Assembly (NCBI RefSeq): GCF_000017545.1
Contig: NC_009718.1
Coordinates: 1,612,001-1,676,000, forward strand
Direction of reading: 5' to 3'
Source of the DNA: Fervidobacterium nodosum Rt17-B1
GTDB lineage: Bacteria; Thermotogota; Thermotogae; Thermotogales; Fervidobacteriaceae
DNA length: 64,000 nucleotides
Positions 1 through 8,778 of the stretch are shown here, piece by piece; position 1 is the first letter of the stretch; each line of letters opens with the position of its first letter. A program made the position numbers and the translations under genes. The notes under the pieces were generated by a model that searched no databases, was not told where the DNA came from, and saw only the letters and a program-made list of their open reading frames with translations.

Positions 1-187
1 CCGAGATTTTAACTTTCCCGTTGACTACTAATGCGGGAGTAAACATGATATCGTATTCCATTATTTTGTCTATGTCTTGTACTTTTTCAATGTTTGTACT
101 GATTCCGAGTTCTTTTAGAGCTTCTTCTGTGTTTCTTTCAAGTGCTTTGCACTTTGGACAACCTTTACCTAAGATTTTGATATCCAT
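1..187 (-). CDS. thioredoxin-like small disulfide protein (partial, C-terminus off the left edge)
   Basis: The first 62 residues are visible and begin MDIKILGKGCPKCKALE. The CPKC motif at residues 10-13 sits after the first beta strand as in thioredoxin-fold 'redox-active disulfide protein 2' (thioredoxin_3) proteins, and FTPALVVNGK further on matches the cis-Pro region. The ATG at 187 follows a strong GGAGGTGG SD sequence. It is the last visible gene of the arsR-permease run, 32 bp after the permease. Proteins of this type commonly accompany COG0701 permeases, so a thiol-exchange role with that permease is inferred. The C-terminal end is outside the window. Confidence 0.85.
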   Translation of the reverse strand, partial: MDIKILGKGCPKCKALERNTEEALKELGISTNIEKVQDIDKIMEYDIMFTPALVVNGKVKIS

Positions 188-219
188 AAATTCCACCTCC
201 GTTGTTTTTCGCTCTTATC

Positions 220-1401
220 TTATGCTATTATACCAAATATGTAACCTGTAAGTGTTGCCATTATGATTACTAAAGCAACATATGTTGCTGTTTTTTTCCA
301 TCCTAAGACGCTGTTTATTACAAGCATATTAGGAAGACTTAGAGCTGGACCAGCTAATAGTAAAGCAAGTGCGGGACCTTGACCCATTCCAGCACCAAGA
401 AGCCCTTGCAGTATTGGAATTTCAGTGAGTGTTGCAAAGTACATGAATGCTCCAACAACTGAAGCTATGAAATTTGATAATAATGAATTGCCACCGACTA
501 TTGATGATATGTATTTAGATGGTATTATACCTGCATCAGTATTTGGGCGCCCCATGAAAAAGCCAGCTAAAAGTACGCCGATGAATAGCAACGGTACGAT
601 TTGTTTGGCGAAGCTCCAAGTTGATTCAAACCAAGAAGATATTTCTTCTTTTTTAAACCATATGTATATAATTAACACTAGGATTGCCAATAAAAATGTC
701 GTGATATACCACTTTATGTTGTACACCGTGCTGAAGAAACCGGTTTCTTGAGCAGGTTTACTCCAAGCTGCGAAAATTAATATGAGCACTAAATTGAATA
801 TGAAAATCATATCTTGATACAATTTCCTTCCTTTACTTTCTTCTGATGAGGAATTTGAACTAATTTGGTTCATTCTTTCTTTATCTTCTTTTCCATAAAT
901 AAATTCCATGATTAGCCCTATGACTATTGAAAATACTATGGCGCCGATCGCTCTAGCTAATCCTAATTTCCAACCTAGAATACGAGCTGTCATGATAATA
1001 GCAAGTACATTAATGGCAGGGCCAGAGTAGAGGAACGCAATTGCGGGACCAATTCCAGCTCCTCGTTTGTAAATTCCTGCAAAGAGTGGCAGTACTGTAC
1101 ATGAGCATACGGCTAAAATTGTACCTGATACTGAAGCAACAGCATACGCTAACCACTTTTTTGCTTTACTTCCAAGATATTTTATAACTGCATTTTGAGA
1201 GATAAATATAGATATCGCACCAGCTATGAAGAAAGCAGGTATAAGGCATGTTAGTACATGGAGCCTTGCGTATTCTTGGAGCATGTAAAGTGATTCAAAA
1301 ATAGCGCCTGTAAAGCGTTGGTTGGAAAGTGGCATATAGTAAGCGAAAAGGAAAATAGCGACTATTAATACAAATTTTTGCCATTCTTTAAGTTCTTTCA
1401 T
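220..1401 (-). CDS. ArsP/COG0701-family permease
   Basis: A 393-residue integral membrane protein with roughly ten hydrophobic segments. Residues 99-101 are CSC in the context LAVCSCTVLPLFAGIYKRG, followed by GPAIAFLYSGPAINVLA, the hallmark of the COG0701/DUF318 permeases that include the organoarsenical exporter ArsP. A second family-like repeat, MGQGPALALLLAGPALSLPN, lies near the C-terminus. A hydrophilic loop at about 175-195 separates the two halves. It lies 88 bp after arsR and just before a CPKC thioredoxin-like gene. Export of arsenicals or another thiophilic species is inferred from the neighbouring regulator; the substrate cannot be read from the sequence. Confidence 0.85.
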   Translation of the reverse strand: MKELKEWQKFVLIVAIFLFAYYMPLSNQRFTGAIFESLYMLQEYARLHVLTCLIPAFFIAGAISIFISQNAVIKYLGSKAKKWLAYAVASVSGTILAVCSCTVLPLFAGIYKRGAGIGPAIAFLYSGPAINVLAIIMTARILGWKLGLARAIGAIVFSIVIGLIMEFIYGKEDKERMNQISSNSSSEESKGRKLYQDMIFIFNLVLILIFAAWSKPAQETGFFSTVYNIKWYITTFLLAILVLIIYIWFKKEEISSWFESTWSFAKQIVPLLFIGVLLAGFFMGRPNTDAGIIPSKYISSIVGGNSLLSNFIASVVGAFMYFATLTEIPILQGLLGAGMGQGPALALLLAGPALSLPNMLVINSVLGWKKTATYVALVIIMATLTGYIFGIIA

Positions 1402-1489
1402 TTTTGCTTCCCCCTTTTTTTGAAGTTTTAGTTTCTGTTCCTCATACTTACACTTGTACAGAATGCTACCTCTACACTGAGATATTTTT

Positions 1490-1849
1490 CTAGTCTCCCT
1501 CTCTGATTTTTTGTTCGTCTATTTCAAAGTCTATTTCTGTTGACAAAGAAAATTTGCCTTTTAAATCTTCTTTAATTATGTTCGCAGCACATTTGAGAGA
1601 ATTCAATATGCAAGGTGTCTGTAATTTGTAATTTACTGTAAGCCCTTTCTTTTCACTTCTCACAATACCTGCATTCTTCAAGATGTTGAGATGTTTTGAA
1701 ACAGAAGGTTGATCTATATTAAGTTTTTGTGCGATGCTGCATACACATAATTCTCCATATTTTGAAAGAAGTTCTACAATCATTATTCTTTTTGGGTGGG
1801 CTAACGCTTTGAATATCGAAGCGTACATTTCATATGCATCTTCTTTCAT
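1490..1849 (-). CDS. arsR: ArsR/SmtB-family metalloregulator
   Basis: A 119-residue winged-helix repressor. Residues 33-38 are ELCVCS, very close to the ELCVCDL arsenite-binding motif of classical ArsR, giving Cys35 and Cys37; Cys80 and Cys87 are further candidate ligands. The recognition helix is DQPSVSKHLNILKNAG. The ATG at 1849 follows GGGAGAGG. A longer reading from 1969 would cross the promoter and operator at 1881-1923, so I reject it. The protein presumably represses its own operon (permease and thioredoxin-like gene) and releases DNA on binding As(III), Sb(III) or a similar thiophilic metal. Confidence 0.92.
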   Translation of the reverse strand: MKEDAYEMYASIFKALAHPKRIMIVELLSKYGELCVCSIAQKLNIDQPSVSKHLNILKNAGIVRSEKKGLTVNYKLQTPCILNSLKCAANIIKEDLKGKFSLSTEIDFEIDEQKIREGD

Positions 1850-1880
1850 TTTTTCCTCTCCCTTCTTTTTGATTTTTTTC

Positions 1881-1904
1881 TTATATTCCAATATTAGAAT
1901 ATAA
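1881..1904 (-). promoter_or_regulatory. ArsR operator palindrome
   Basis: TTATATTC and GAATATAA form perfect 8-bp arms around an 8-bp centre that is itself palindromic except for one pair. The 24-bp dyad covers the -10 box of the arsR promoter and ends 31 bp before the arsR start. That position and symmetry are typical of ArsR/SmtB autoregulatory operators. Binding is inferred. Confidence 0.75.
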
Positions 1905-1923
1905 TATAAATAAAAAATGTCAA
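1896..1923 (-). promoter_or_regulatory. arsR operon promoter
   Basis: On the minus strand TTGACA (1918-1923) is followed after 16 bp by TATTCT (1896-1901). The -10 box overlaps the left part of the operator palindrome, which fits steric repression. Confidence 0.65.
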
Positions 1924-1960
1924 GTAAGATTTTTTTTAAATGCAAGTTTAATACAAAGAA

Positions 1961-1992
1961 CAAAAGCACACCTCAAAGGTGTGCTTTTGTTT
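1961..1992 (-). terminator. intrinsic terminator after the phosphodiester-glycosidase gene
   Basis: AAAAGCACACCT and AGGTGTGCTTTT form a perfect 12-bp stem with a 3-nt loop, 23 bp beyond the stop of the minus-strand gene at 2011 and followed on that strand by T-rich sequence. It separates that gene from the arsR promoter. Confidence 0.85.
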
Positions 1993-2010
1993 AATTGCTT
2001 TGTAATCTTT

Positions 2011-3597
2011 TTATCTAACACCTAAAGCCACGGGGATGTTCCTTGGAGAATTGATTGTTACAAGTTTTCCAGCATACACCATTCCAGTGGACCCGCCACC
2101 ATCTAACATCATTGCGGATTCGTATCCTTTTGAAAGTAAGAACTGAGCTGCTTCGTCAAAATTCATGCCTGTTCCATTTGTGCCTTCTATCGTTATTAGA
2201 TGAACCTTTCCGTCCTTTATAGCAATTATTGTTCGTGAAGCTCTTGTTGTAGGTATTCCTCCACCATAACGTAGTTTTTCTTCGGCGGCATCTTGTATAA
2301 TTTTCTTATCTTGGATAAGCAACGGACCAGCACCTACAGCGTTTTTTACTTTATAACCGTTGTCTGTGTAGAGTTCAACACTTACGTCTGCTCCTACCGA
2401 TATTTTAGGAAGGTACTGTTTTTGAATATCGTTGCTTATAGCAATTACTAATGAATTATTTGGAACATATTCAACGTAGCCAACAGACGTTACTTTTCCG
2501 TTCTTAGCAACTATGTAATTTTTTGAAACATCTTTCGTGATTTTCATTTTATACTCATCTGTATATAAGCTAACCTCGTTGACGGTTTTTGTGTTTACGC
2601 TTTTTACCATTAGTAGTGTGTCGCCTATTCTAACGGTTATATCGATGTAATTTTTTCCAATAAAGACTTTATCATCTGTGGTTTCAATGAACATCGGTCT
2701 AAGCCCGTACCTATGTGATAGAACTTTACCACCAGAGATGATTATATCTATTGGCATTCCTGTAGCTGGGTCAAAGTAGTTTGCGTTGACACCGTGAATT
2801 AAACCATTTTGTGATAATATGGAAGAGAGTTGGGCAGTATATCCAATACCGTTTTTAGGTAATACTGGAACTAAATCAACAAATCTTGGATCGAGAATTA
2901 AATAATTAACGATGAATGTTCTTCCAGCAAATGTCTCTGTTTTCTTTATGTAATCTATTTTCTTAGATGTTGGTATAAGGAATATTTCTATTGTTTGATT
3001 TGTTATGGAAATTTCATATTTTTCAATATCTTTTTGGATTGATAAAATTAATGTGCCATTACTTTTAGAAGCGTTGATACCTTGTGGTATGTTTTTTGGT
3101 AAATCAAAAGGTGTAAGTTTTATTGTGATTTTCTTATCTAAAAGATTTATATTTACAAGTTCTTTATTTAATTGAGCAGAGGTATCTATTCTTATTACGT
3201 CGTTTGTGTAAGAAATAGAATTTATGGAAACTGGTTTGTCGAAAAATATGTTATTGGAGGTTTGCAATTTCAGTACGTTGATTAATGAGTCAATTTTAAC
3301 TAATAATTTCCCATTTGAAGTGGTGTATGCATTCGGTACGTACTGTTCAAAATCGATTATGAAATCTCCAGAAGAGCCTATTATGAGCTTTTTGTTATAA
3401 ATAAGATACATTCTCTCCGCTTTGACTATGTTAAAACCAATATCTTTGAGTTGATCTTCAGTGATATATCCATTTGTTAATGTATAGACTTTATTGTTAA
3501 AAAGCAAGACTTGAGAAAATATGACACTCGAATATAGGAGAATTATAGCGGAAAGAATGTTCAAATATCTTAATTTTTTTGTTCCATTTGCCAACAT
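2011..3597 (-). CDS. phosphodiester glycosidase (NAGPA-domain) family protein with N-terminal membrane anchor
   Basis: A 528-residue protein. Residues 10-30 are a hydrophobic signal or anchor. Residues 35-230 are a beta-rich region of unrecognised type, perhaps with copper-amine-oxidase-N-like character near residues 35-60. From about 240 onward it matches the NAGPA family: GVNANYFDPATGMPIDI, AVGAGPLLIQDKK, TTRASRTIIAIKDGK and the C-terminal ESAMMLDGGGSTGM. Members hydrolyse phosphodiester-linked sugars or act in envelope polysaccharide metabolism; the substrate here is unknown. It is probably secreted or membrane-tethered. The ATG at 3597 follows AAGGATG at a long spacing. It stands alone, with its own terminator at 1961-1992. 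Confidence 0.8.
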   Translation of the reverse strand: MLANGTKKLRYLNILSAIILLYSSVIFSQVLLFNNKVYTLTNGYITEDQLKDIGFNIVKAERMYLIYNKKLIIGSSGDFIIDFEQYVPNAYTTSNGKLLVKIDSLINVLKLQTSNNIFFDKPVSINSISYTNDVIRIDTSAQLNKELVNINLLDKKITIKLTPFDLPKNIPQGINASKSNGTLILSIQKDIEKYEISITNQTIEIFLIPTSKKIDYIKKTETFAGRTFIVNYLILDPRFVDLVPVLPKNGIGYTAQLSSILSQNGLIHGVNANYFDPATGMPIDIIISGGKVLSHRYGLRPMFIETTDDKVFIGKNYIDITVRIGDTLLMVKSVNTKTVNEVSLYTDEYKMKITKDVSKNYIVAKNGKVTSVGYVEYVPNNSLVIAISNDIQKQYLPKISVGADVSVELYTDNGYKVKNAVGAGPLLIQDKKIIQDAAEEKLRYGGGIPTTRASRTIIAIKDGKVHLITIEGTNGTGMNFDEAAQFLLSKGYESAMMLDGGGSTGMVYAGKLVTINSPRNIPVALGVR

Positions 3598-3665
3598 CTT
3601 ATCAACATCCTTATCTACGTTTGTTGTAAATTTTACATAAAAAACATTCTGTTTTTCTGTGATTA

Positions 3666-3693
3666 ATTATATCATACACTGGAAAAATTTCTA
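3666..3693 (-). promoter_or_regulatory. possible promoter of the phosphodiester-glycosidase gene
   Basis: A TATAAT box on the minus strand (3666-3671) lies 68 bp before the start codon at 3597. The best -35 candidate, TAGAAA at 3688-3693 with a 16-bp spacer, is weak. Confidence 0.4.
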
Positions 3694-3710
3694 TTTATAG
3701 TATTTTATAA

Positions 3711-5015
3711 TTATTTTACAATTGAAAGTATTATTGGTTTTACTTGAGGTTTTTCTTGAGAGATTTTGTAACTTTCTTCGAGTAATTTTACAGCATCGTT
3801 GATTTCGCTTTTCTCACTAACATACATTTTTGCAATTGTGTCACCAGGATGCACATAATCTCCTATTTTCTTTGTGATTTCTATTCCAACTCTGTAGTCT
3901 ATTGTATCTTCTTTGGTTTTCCTGCCTGCACCAAGGTAATTTGAAGCAATTCCGATTTTTTCGGTATCGATAGCTGTTATATATCCTTCAACTTTTGCTT
4001 TGAATTCAACTATATTGTCTGTCATTGGTAAAATTTCTCTTGGTCTATCAACAACTTCAGGATTGCCACCTTGGTATTTTACTAATTCGCGGAATTTGTT
4101 CAATGCAGCTCCACTTTCAAGAGCTTCTTTAGACATTTTCAGACATTCTTCAAATGTGCCTTTTTCCGCTAAGTGACACATCCAAGCAGATATGTTTAAA
4201 CACAATTCTGTGAAGTCATCTGGTCCATTGCATTTTAGTGTTTCAATAGCTTCCAGTACTTCTAGAGAATTTCCTACCATTTTGCCAAGTGGAACGTCCA
4301 TATTGGTTAGCACTGCCACAGCTTTTTTTCCATGAGATTTTGCTATATCCACCATCGCTTCCGCGAGTTCTTTTGCTTGTTCCAATGTTTTCATAAACGC
4401 GCCACTACCGACTTTTACGTCGAGAACAAATCCATCAGCTCCACCGGCTAGTTTTTTGCTCATTATACTTGCTGCGATAAGTGATACTTCATCGACAGTT
4501 GCAGTCGCATCTCTAAGTGCGTATATTTTCTTATCTGCTGGAACCAAGTTCGCTGTCTGACCAACTATCGCAATACCTATTTTTCTGACATTTTCAAAGA
4601 ATTCTTCCTCGCTAAGAGATGTTCTAAAACCTGGTATAGATTCCAATTTGTCGATTGTACCGCCTGTGTGCCCGAGTGCTCGACCAGACATTTTGGCAAC
4701 AGGTACACCGAGCGAAGCGACGATAGGTCCAACGACTAAAGTTGTCTTATCTCCCACACCACCTGTGGAATGTTTATCAATTTTTATACCTGGGATAGGC
4801 GAAAGGTCTATTTTATCTCCTGAATCTGCCATTACCTTTGTTAGTGTTGCCCTTTCTTCACTATCCATATGTCTAAAATAAATGGCCATTAAAAATGCGG
4901 CCATTTGATAATCAGGAATTTCACCTTTTACGTATCCATTTACCATGAACTCTATTTCTTCTTTTGTAAGTTTTCCACCATTTCTCTTTTTCAGTATTAC
5001 ATCGTACGCACGCAT
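3711..5015 (-). CDS. pdp: pyrimidine-nucleoside phosphorylase
   Basis: A 434-residue member of the thymidine/pyrimidine-nucleoside phosphorylase family, which splits uridine, thymidine or deoxyuridine with phosphate to give the base and (deoxy)ribose-1-phosphate. KHSTGGVGDKTTL (81-93) is the phosphate-binding loop and SGRALGHTGGTIDKLES (110-126) the family signature. Length matches the family. The ATG at 5015 follows GAGGAGG. It follows the histidine kinase gene by 27 bp and may be co-transcribed with it. Whether it prefers thymidine (DeoA) or is broad (Pdp) cannot be decided by eye. Confidence 0.93.
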   Translation of the reverse strand: MRAYDVILKKRNGGKLTKEEIEFMVNGYVKGEIPDYQMAAFLMAIYFRHMDSEERATLTKVMADSGDKIDLSPIPGIKIDKHSTGGVGDKTTLVVGPIVASLGVPVAKMSGRALGHTGGTIDKLESIPGFRTSLSEEEFFENVRKIGIAIVGQTANLVPADKKIYALRDATATVDEVSLIAASIMSKKLAGGADGFVLDVKVGSGAFMKTLEQAKELAEAMVDIAKSHGKKAVAVLTNMDVPLGKMVGNSLEVLEAIETLKCNGPDDFTELCLNISAWMCHLAEKGTFEECLKMSKEALESGAALNKFRELVKYQGGNPEVVDRPREILPMTDNIVEFKAKVEGYITAIDTEKIGIASNYLGAGRKTKEDTIDYRVGIEITKKIGDYVHPGDTIAKMYVSEKSEINDAVKLLEESYKISQEKPQVKPIILSIVK

Positions 5016-5042
5016 TTTTATTCCTCCTCGGTATTTTTGCCA

Positions 5043-6311
5043 TTATTTGTTTTCATCTGTAGTCTCCTGTGAGCTTTTTTTGAAATATACTCTAAACGTT
5101 GTGCCTTCACCTACTTTACTTTCGAACGATATTGTTGCATTATGCTTGTCAGCTATCATCTTAACAATTGACAAGCCAAGTCCTGTGCCTCCAACTTTTC
5201 TGCTTCGAGCTTTGTCAACTCTGTAAAATCTTTCAAATAATCTTTTTTGTGCATCTTCTGGTATTCCAGGGCCTGTATCTTGCACTTCAAAAACCAATTT
5301 ATCTTCCTTTCCATAGCATTTTACAAATACTTTTTTTTCTCCTGTTTCTTTTATCGATGTATATTTGACTGCATTGTCAACTAAATTTAATACAAGTTGA
5401 ACAAGTCTATCGAAATCTCCATAAACAGTAGATTTACATTCACATTTAGTGTAAAGTTCCACACCGTAATCTTCAGCGAGAGGTTCTAAGATTGTTACAA
5501 CTCTCTCTATAACTTTGCACATGTTAACATCTGAGAAGTTAAACTTCGCATCTCCAGATTCAAGCTTCTCAAGATCTAGTAAATCGTTTATTAACCTCGT
5601 CATCCTTGCTGATTCACTTTCTATTACACCAAGAAATTTTCTAACGAGCTCTTTATTTGACAAATCATCATCAAGCAAGGCCTCAGCGTAACCGTGAATG
5701 GATGTCAGAGGTGTCCTAAGTTCGTGAGATACATTTGATATAAATTCTCTGCGCAGTTTATCAAGTTGTTTTTCTTTTGTGGTATCATGGAGTACGATTA
5801 TATACCTTTCGCTTTCTTGATCAAATTTTATAGGCACGACTTTGGCATCATAGTATCGTGTTTCTCCATTTGTTTGCATCACTACATCGCCACTTTGTAT
5901 TTCCCCGGTTTCCAGTGCTTTTTCAAACATCTCGAGTAGGAAGTAATTTTCTACAACGTCATAAACCTTTCTTCCCTCTATGCCAGGTCTTGTGATATCT
6001 CTACCAGCAATATTGGCAAATGTAATAACTCCGTCTCCTCTTACGATGATTATTGGATCTGTTATATTGTTTAATATGGTGAAAATATTTCTTCTTTCTT
6101 TTTCGCTTTCAAATATTCTTTTTTCTAATTCTTCTATCTTTTTTCTAAGTCTTTCATAGATGTATAGAGGAGGTGTGCCAACCTCCTCCCCTATAGTAAT
6201 TGCAATTTTATCAAGATAACGAGAATATATACGTAAATTTTTTCGATTAAGAAAAAATAATATCGAAAAAATTAATGCTAATACTGTTATAAAAATTGCG
6301 TAAATAATCAT
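5043..6311 (-). CDS. PhoR-like sensor histidine kinase
   Basis: A 422-residue kinase with one N-terminal transmembrane segment (2-22), a short linker with a coiled-coil stretch (50-75), a PAS domain (about 75-180), a HisKA domain with the H-box FISNVSHELRTPL (phospho-acceptor His196) and a HATPase domain with DTGPGIPEDAQKRLFERF and GGTGLGLSIVKM. There is no extracellular sensor domain, so the PAS domain is the likely input. It lies 7 bp after the response-regulator gene and presumably phosphorylates it. The domain order matches PhoR of phosphate regulons, but no pst genes are in the window and the signal is unknown. Confidence 0.93.
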   Translation of the reverse strand: MIIYAIFITVLALIFSILFFLNRKNLRIYSRYLDKIAITIGEEVGTPPLYIYERLRKKIEELEKRIFESEKERRNIFTILNNITDPIIIVRGDGVITFANIAGRDITRPGIEGRKVYDVVENYFLLEMFEKALETGEIQSGDVVMQTNGETRYYDAKVVPIKFDQESERYIIVLHDTTKEKQLDKLRREFISNVSHELRTPLTSIHGYAEALLDDDLSNKELVRKFLGVIESESARMTRLINDLLDLEKLESGDAKFNFSDVNMCKVIERVVTILEPLAEDYGVELYTKCECKSTVYGDFDRLVQLVLNLVDNAVKYTSIKETGEKKVFVKCYGKEDKLVFEVQDTGPGIPEDAQKRLFERFYRVDKARSRKVGGTGLGLSIVKMIADKHNATISFESKVGEGTTFRVYFKKSSQETTDENK

Positions 6312-6318
6312 TTTTCAA

Positions 6319-7038
6319 TTATTCTTCCTTTCCTGGGTCTCTAAATTTATAACCTTTTCCTCTGACTGTAACAACGTATCTTGGATTTGATGGATCATCT
6401 TCAATTTTTGTTCTGAGTCTTCTTATGTGTACGTCAACAGTTCTTGTATCGCCGAAGTAGTCATACCCCCACAGTTTGTCAAGTAAAACATCTCTTGAAA
6501 ATACTTTCCCTTCGTTTTCGGCAAGGAATCTTAGGAGGTCAAATTCAAGTGGGGTAAGACTTACTTTCTTTCCCTTTACTCTTACTTCGTATTTGTCTAT
6601 ATCGATTTCCAAATCTTTTGCAACAATTTTCTTCGGTTTTTCTTCTTTTACAACCGTACCAAGTTGCATTCTTCTAAATACGGCTCTAATTCTTGCAAGA
6701 AGCTCTCTAACGCTGAATGGTTTTACTATGTAATCATCTGCGCCAAGTTCCAACCCAAGTACCTTATCAAATTCTTCACCTTTTGCACTAAGGAAGATAA
6801 CAGGCGTTAACTTATGTTTGTCTTTAGCTCTTATTGTCCTAACAAATTCGAAGCCGTCCATATTTGGAAGCATTATATCGACTATAAACATATCTACATC
6901 TTTTTCTTTTAATTCTTGAAGAGCTTTCTCAGCATCTTCTGCAGGGATAACGTCGTATCCTTCTTTCTGTAACGTAAAACTTACCAATTCCAGAATCTCT
7001 GGTTGGTCATCAATAATCATAATCGTTTTTTTTGCCAT
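6319..7038 (-). CDS. OmpR/PhoB-family response regulator
   Basis: A 239-residue protein. The receiver domain (about 1-120) has the acidic pair in MIIDDQPE, phospho-acceptor Asp54 in FIVDIMLPN, and Lys in DDYIVKPFSVREL. The C-terminal winged helix (about 140-235) ends DTRTVDVHIRRLRTKIEDD...VRGKGYKF, as in PhoB. The ATG at 7038 has GGAGGAG 5 bp upstream; a GTG at 7044 would overlap that SD and is less likely. It is the first gene of the unit with the kinase and probably pdp, driven by the promoter at 7077-7106. Confidence 0.95.
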   Translation of the reverse strand: MAKKTIMIIDDQPEILELVSFTLQKEGYDVIPAEDAEKALQELKEKDVDMFIVDIMLPNMDGFEFVRTIRAKDKHKLTPVIFLSAKGEEFDKVLGLELGADDYIVKPFSVRELLARIRAVFRRMQLGTVVKEEKPKKIVAKDLEIDIDKYEVRVKGKKVSLTPLEFDLLRFLAENEGKVFSRDVLLDKLWGYDYFGDTRTVDVHIRRLRTKIEDDPSNPRYVVTVRGKGYKFRDPGKEE

Positions 7039-7076
7039 AACCACTCCTCCTTAAATTAAAGTTGTTTTCTTTTACA

Positions 7077-7106
7077 ATTATATCACCAAAAGTTACCTTT
7101 TGTCAA
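7077..7106 (-). promoter_or_regulatory. near-consensus sigma-A promoter of the two-component operon
   Basis: On the minus strand TTGACA (7101-7106) and TATAAT (7077-7082) are separated by 18 bp, 39 bp before the response-regulator start. Both hexamers are perfect consensus. Confidence 0.85.
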
Positions 7107-7165
7107 AAAGTTTTTTGGTATAGTTTAATAAAGATTACATGTAACAATTTGAAGGAAAAAAATAA

Positions 7166-7196
7166 AAAGGCAAAACATCGAATGTGTTTTGCCTTT
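7166..7196 (-). terminator. intrinsic terminator after the beta-barrel gene
   Basis: AAAGGCAAAACA and TGTTTTGCCTTT form a 12-bp stem with a 7-nt loop. On the minus strand it is followed by a long T-rich tail, 43 bp past the stop of the gene at 7239. Confidence 0.85.
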
Positions 7197-7238
7197 AATT
7201 TAAATTTTTAAATGAATAAATTTTAATTTTGAAAGAAA

Positions 7239-8777
7239 TTAGAACGAAAATTCAGTATTTAGTGCTAAGATGTAATTTTGAAAATCTATAGTTTTATAAA
7301 ATATCGCGAAATTTTTCCAAGAAATTTTTGCAGTAAATATTTGATAGTTAGCTTCACCTGATTTTTCAGGAGTTGTTGCTCCAGACTCTGAAACGTTTCC
7401 TGTCCATCCATCCCAGAACCATTTCCATCTTATAGTGCCATTATCATTTACAAGACCTTTTATTAGATAATTGTATCTAAAATCGTAGGAAATGTCTAAA
7501 TTTTGCAGTGTGCCATTTATACCAAATGAAAACATTTTTGCGTCAGGGCCGTAAATAAACCCAAGAGGATAATCTAAAAGGAGCCTACCACCAGGATTAT
7601 TTTCTAAATCAAAATGTCTAACGTTTATTTTCAAGTATGGGAGATAGTTAGTGACATACATCCACTCGGATGTTTCTGAATACTCGAACCATATGTTTTG
7701 GCTGTATAAATTTAAAGATAGTCCTATATTTTTAGCATTTGCTCCTGGTTTATAATTCGAACCTGTTTCGGTAGGACTGTTGGCATCATCAAGTACAAAT
7801 TCACCATATATTTTAAGTATATTTGAAAGGTTCAAAGTAAAATCAACACTTCCAGTTACATTACTGAATCCTTCGCCGTAGGTATTATGGAATATCGTAA
7901 CAGGATTAAGATCTATTATATCAGGAAATTTACCACCAACCACGTTGAGCTCACCAAGACCTATTCTTAAGTCTGTATTCCAAGGCAAGTCTAATAGAAA
8001 ATCAAGTCTATGTGCGAAAATATACTTTGATGGTTCTGAGAAATATATGCCTGCTGTGTGTTGATCGGAATAATTTTTTTGTATGTACTCTTCTTGTTGT
8101 GAAAGTAAAGGGTAAGAAGTAATAGCATGGAATGCATAGCTTGCGTTTGTTGATTTTAAAGATATTGTAATGTTGTCCTGATAAGTTGTTGGAGAGATGT
8201 GGACTGGGTATTGAGCATCTCCCCATTTTAATGGGAATCTACCTATTGCAGCAAAAAGCCAATCATTCGCGTAATATAGGTAAGAGTACGTTGGAAAATT
8301 CAAATCCACAGATATTTTGGAAAAATCGAGAGGATTTGTTATGTTAAATGGAATATTGTTGCCTTGGTTTAGTGTTGCCAACTTGTTTCTCTTTTCTTTT
8401 TCGAAAGGTAATTCTATATAAAGTCCGATGTTTGGGATTTTCCAATTTAAAATTAATTTAAAAAAGGCTGGTATTTCATCTTGTAAATAGAAAACATTCT
8501 CAGCGGGATTGGTAGGGACACCTATCCATCTATCTCCCTTGGTTATAAGCTGAGAAGACCAAGAAGCTGTATAAAACGATGGAGAGAAAATTAATTTCAT
8601 ATTTTGCGCGTTAGGAATTTCATTGCTTGCCCATTCTAATGGGACCGGAAGGATTCCAACAACTTTCAATGACTCTGGTTTGTTATAGTAAAAGCTTGAA
8701 TACGCAAAAATCCATGTGTTTAAAAAAACTATCGTTATTATAACAAATTTTACTATATTTTTACTGGTAATTAGCAC
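7239..8777 (-). CDS. putative outer-membrane beta-barrel protein
   Basis: I do not recognise the family. The product is 512 residues with an N-terminal signal sequence (about residues 7-25, VKFVIITIVFLNTWIFA). The rest has alternating aromatic/polar strands, many Tyr, Trp, Asn and Phe, and ends in Phe (ALNTEFSF), the pattern of outer-membrane beta-barrels. Thermotogales have an outer 'toga' membrane, which fits. The start chosen is GTG 8777, one base after the upstream stop, with AGGAGGG lying inside the end of that gene; an in-frame ATG at 8798 lacks such an SD. This implies translational coupling to the 8779-9387 gene. A capsule-assembly Wzi-like barrel is an alternative that needs a profile search. 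Confidence 0.6.
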   Translation of the reverse strand: MLITSKNIVKFVIITIVFLNTWIFAYSSFYYNKPESLKVVGILPVPLEWASNEIPNAQNMKLIFSPSFYTASWSSQLITKGDRWIGVPTNPAENVFYLQDEIPAFFKLILNWKIPNIGLYIELPFEKEKRNKLATLNQGNNIPFNITNPLDFSKISVDLNFPTYSYLYYANDWLFAAIGRFPLKWGDAQYPVHISPTTYQDNITISLKSTNASYAFHAITSYPLLSQQEEYIQKNYSDQHTAGIYFSEPSKYIFAHRLDFLLDLPWNTDLRIGLGELNVVGGKFPDIIDLNPVTIFHNTYGEGFSNVTGSVDFTLNLSNILKIYGEFVLDDANSPTETGSNYKPGANAKNIGLSLNLYSQNIWFEYSETSEWMYVTNYLPYLKINVRHFDLENNPGGRLLLDYPLGFIYGPDAKMFSFGINGTLQNLDISYDFRYNYLIKGLVNDNGTIRWKWFWDGWTGNVSESGATTPEKSGEANYQIFTAKISWKNFAIFYKTIDFQNYILALNTEFSF

Positions 8778-8778
8778 T

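Noticed and set aside
1850-1969. Longer arsR frame starting at 1969
   Set aside because: It would place the start upstream of the TTGACA/TATTCT promoter and read through the operator; the ATG at 1849 has a good SD.
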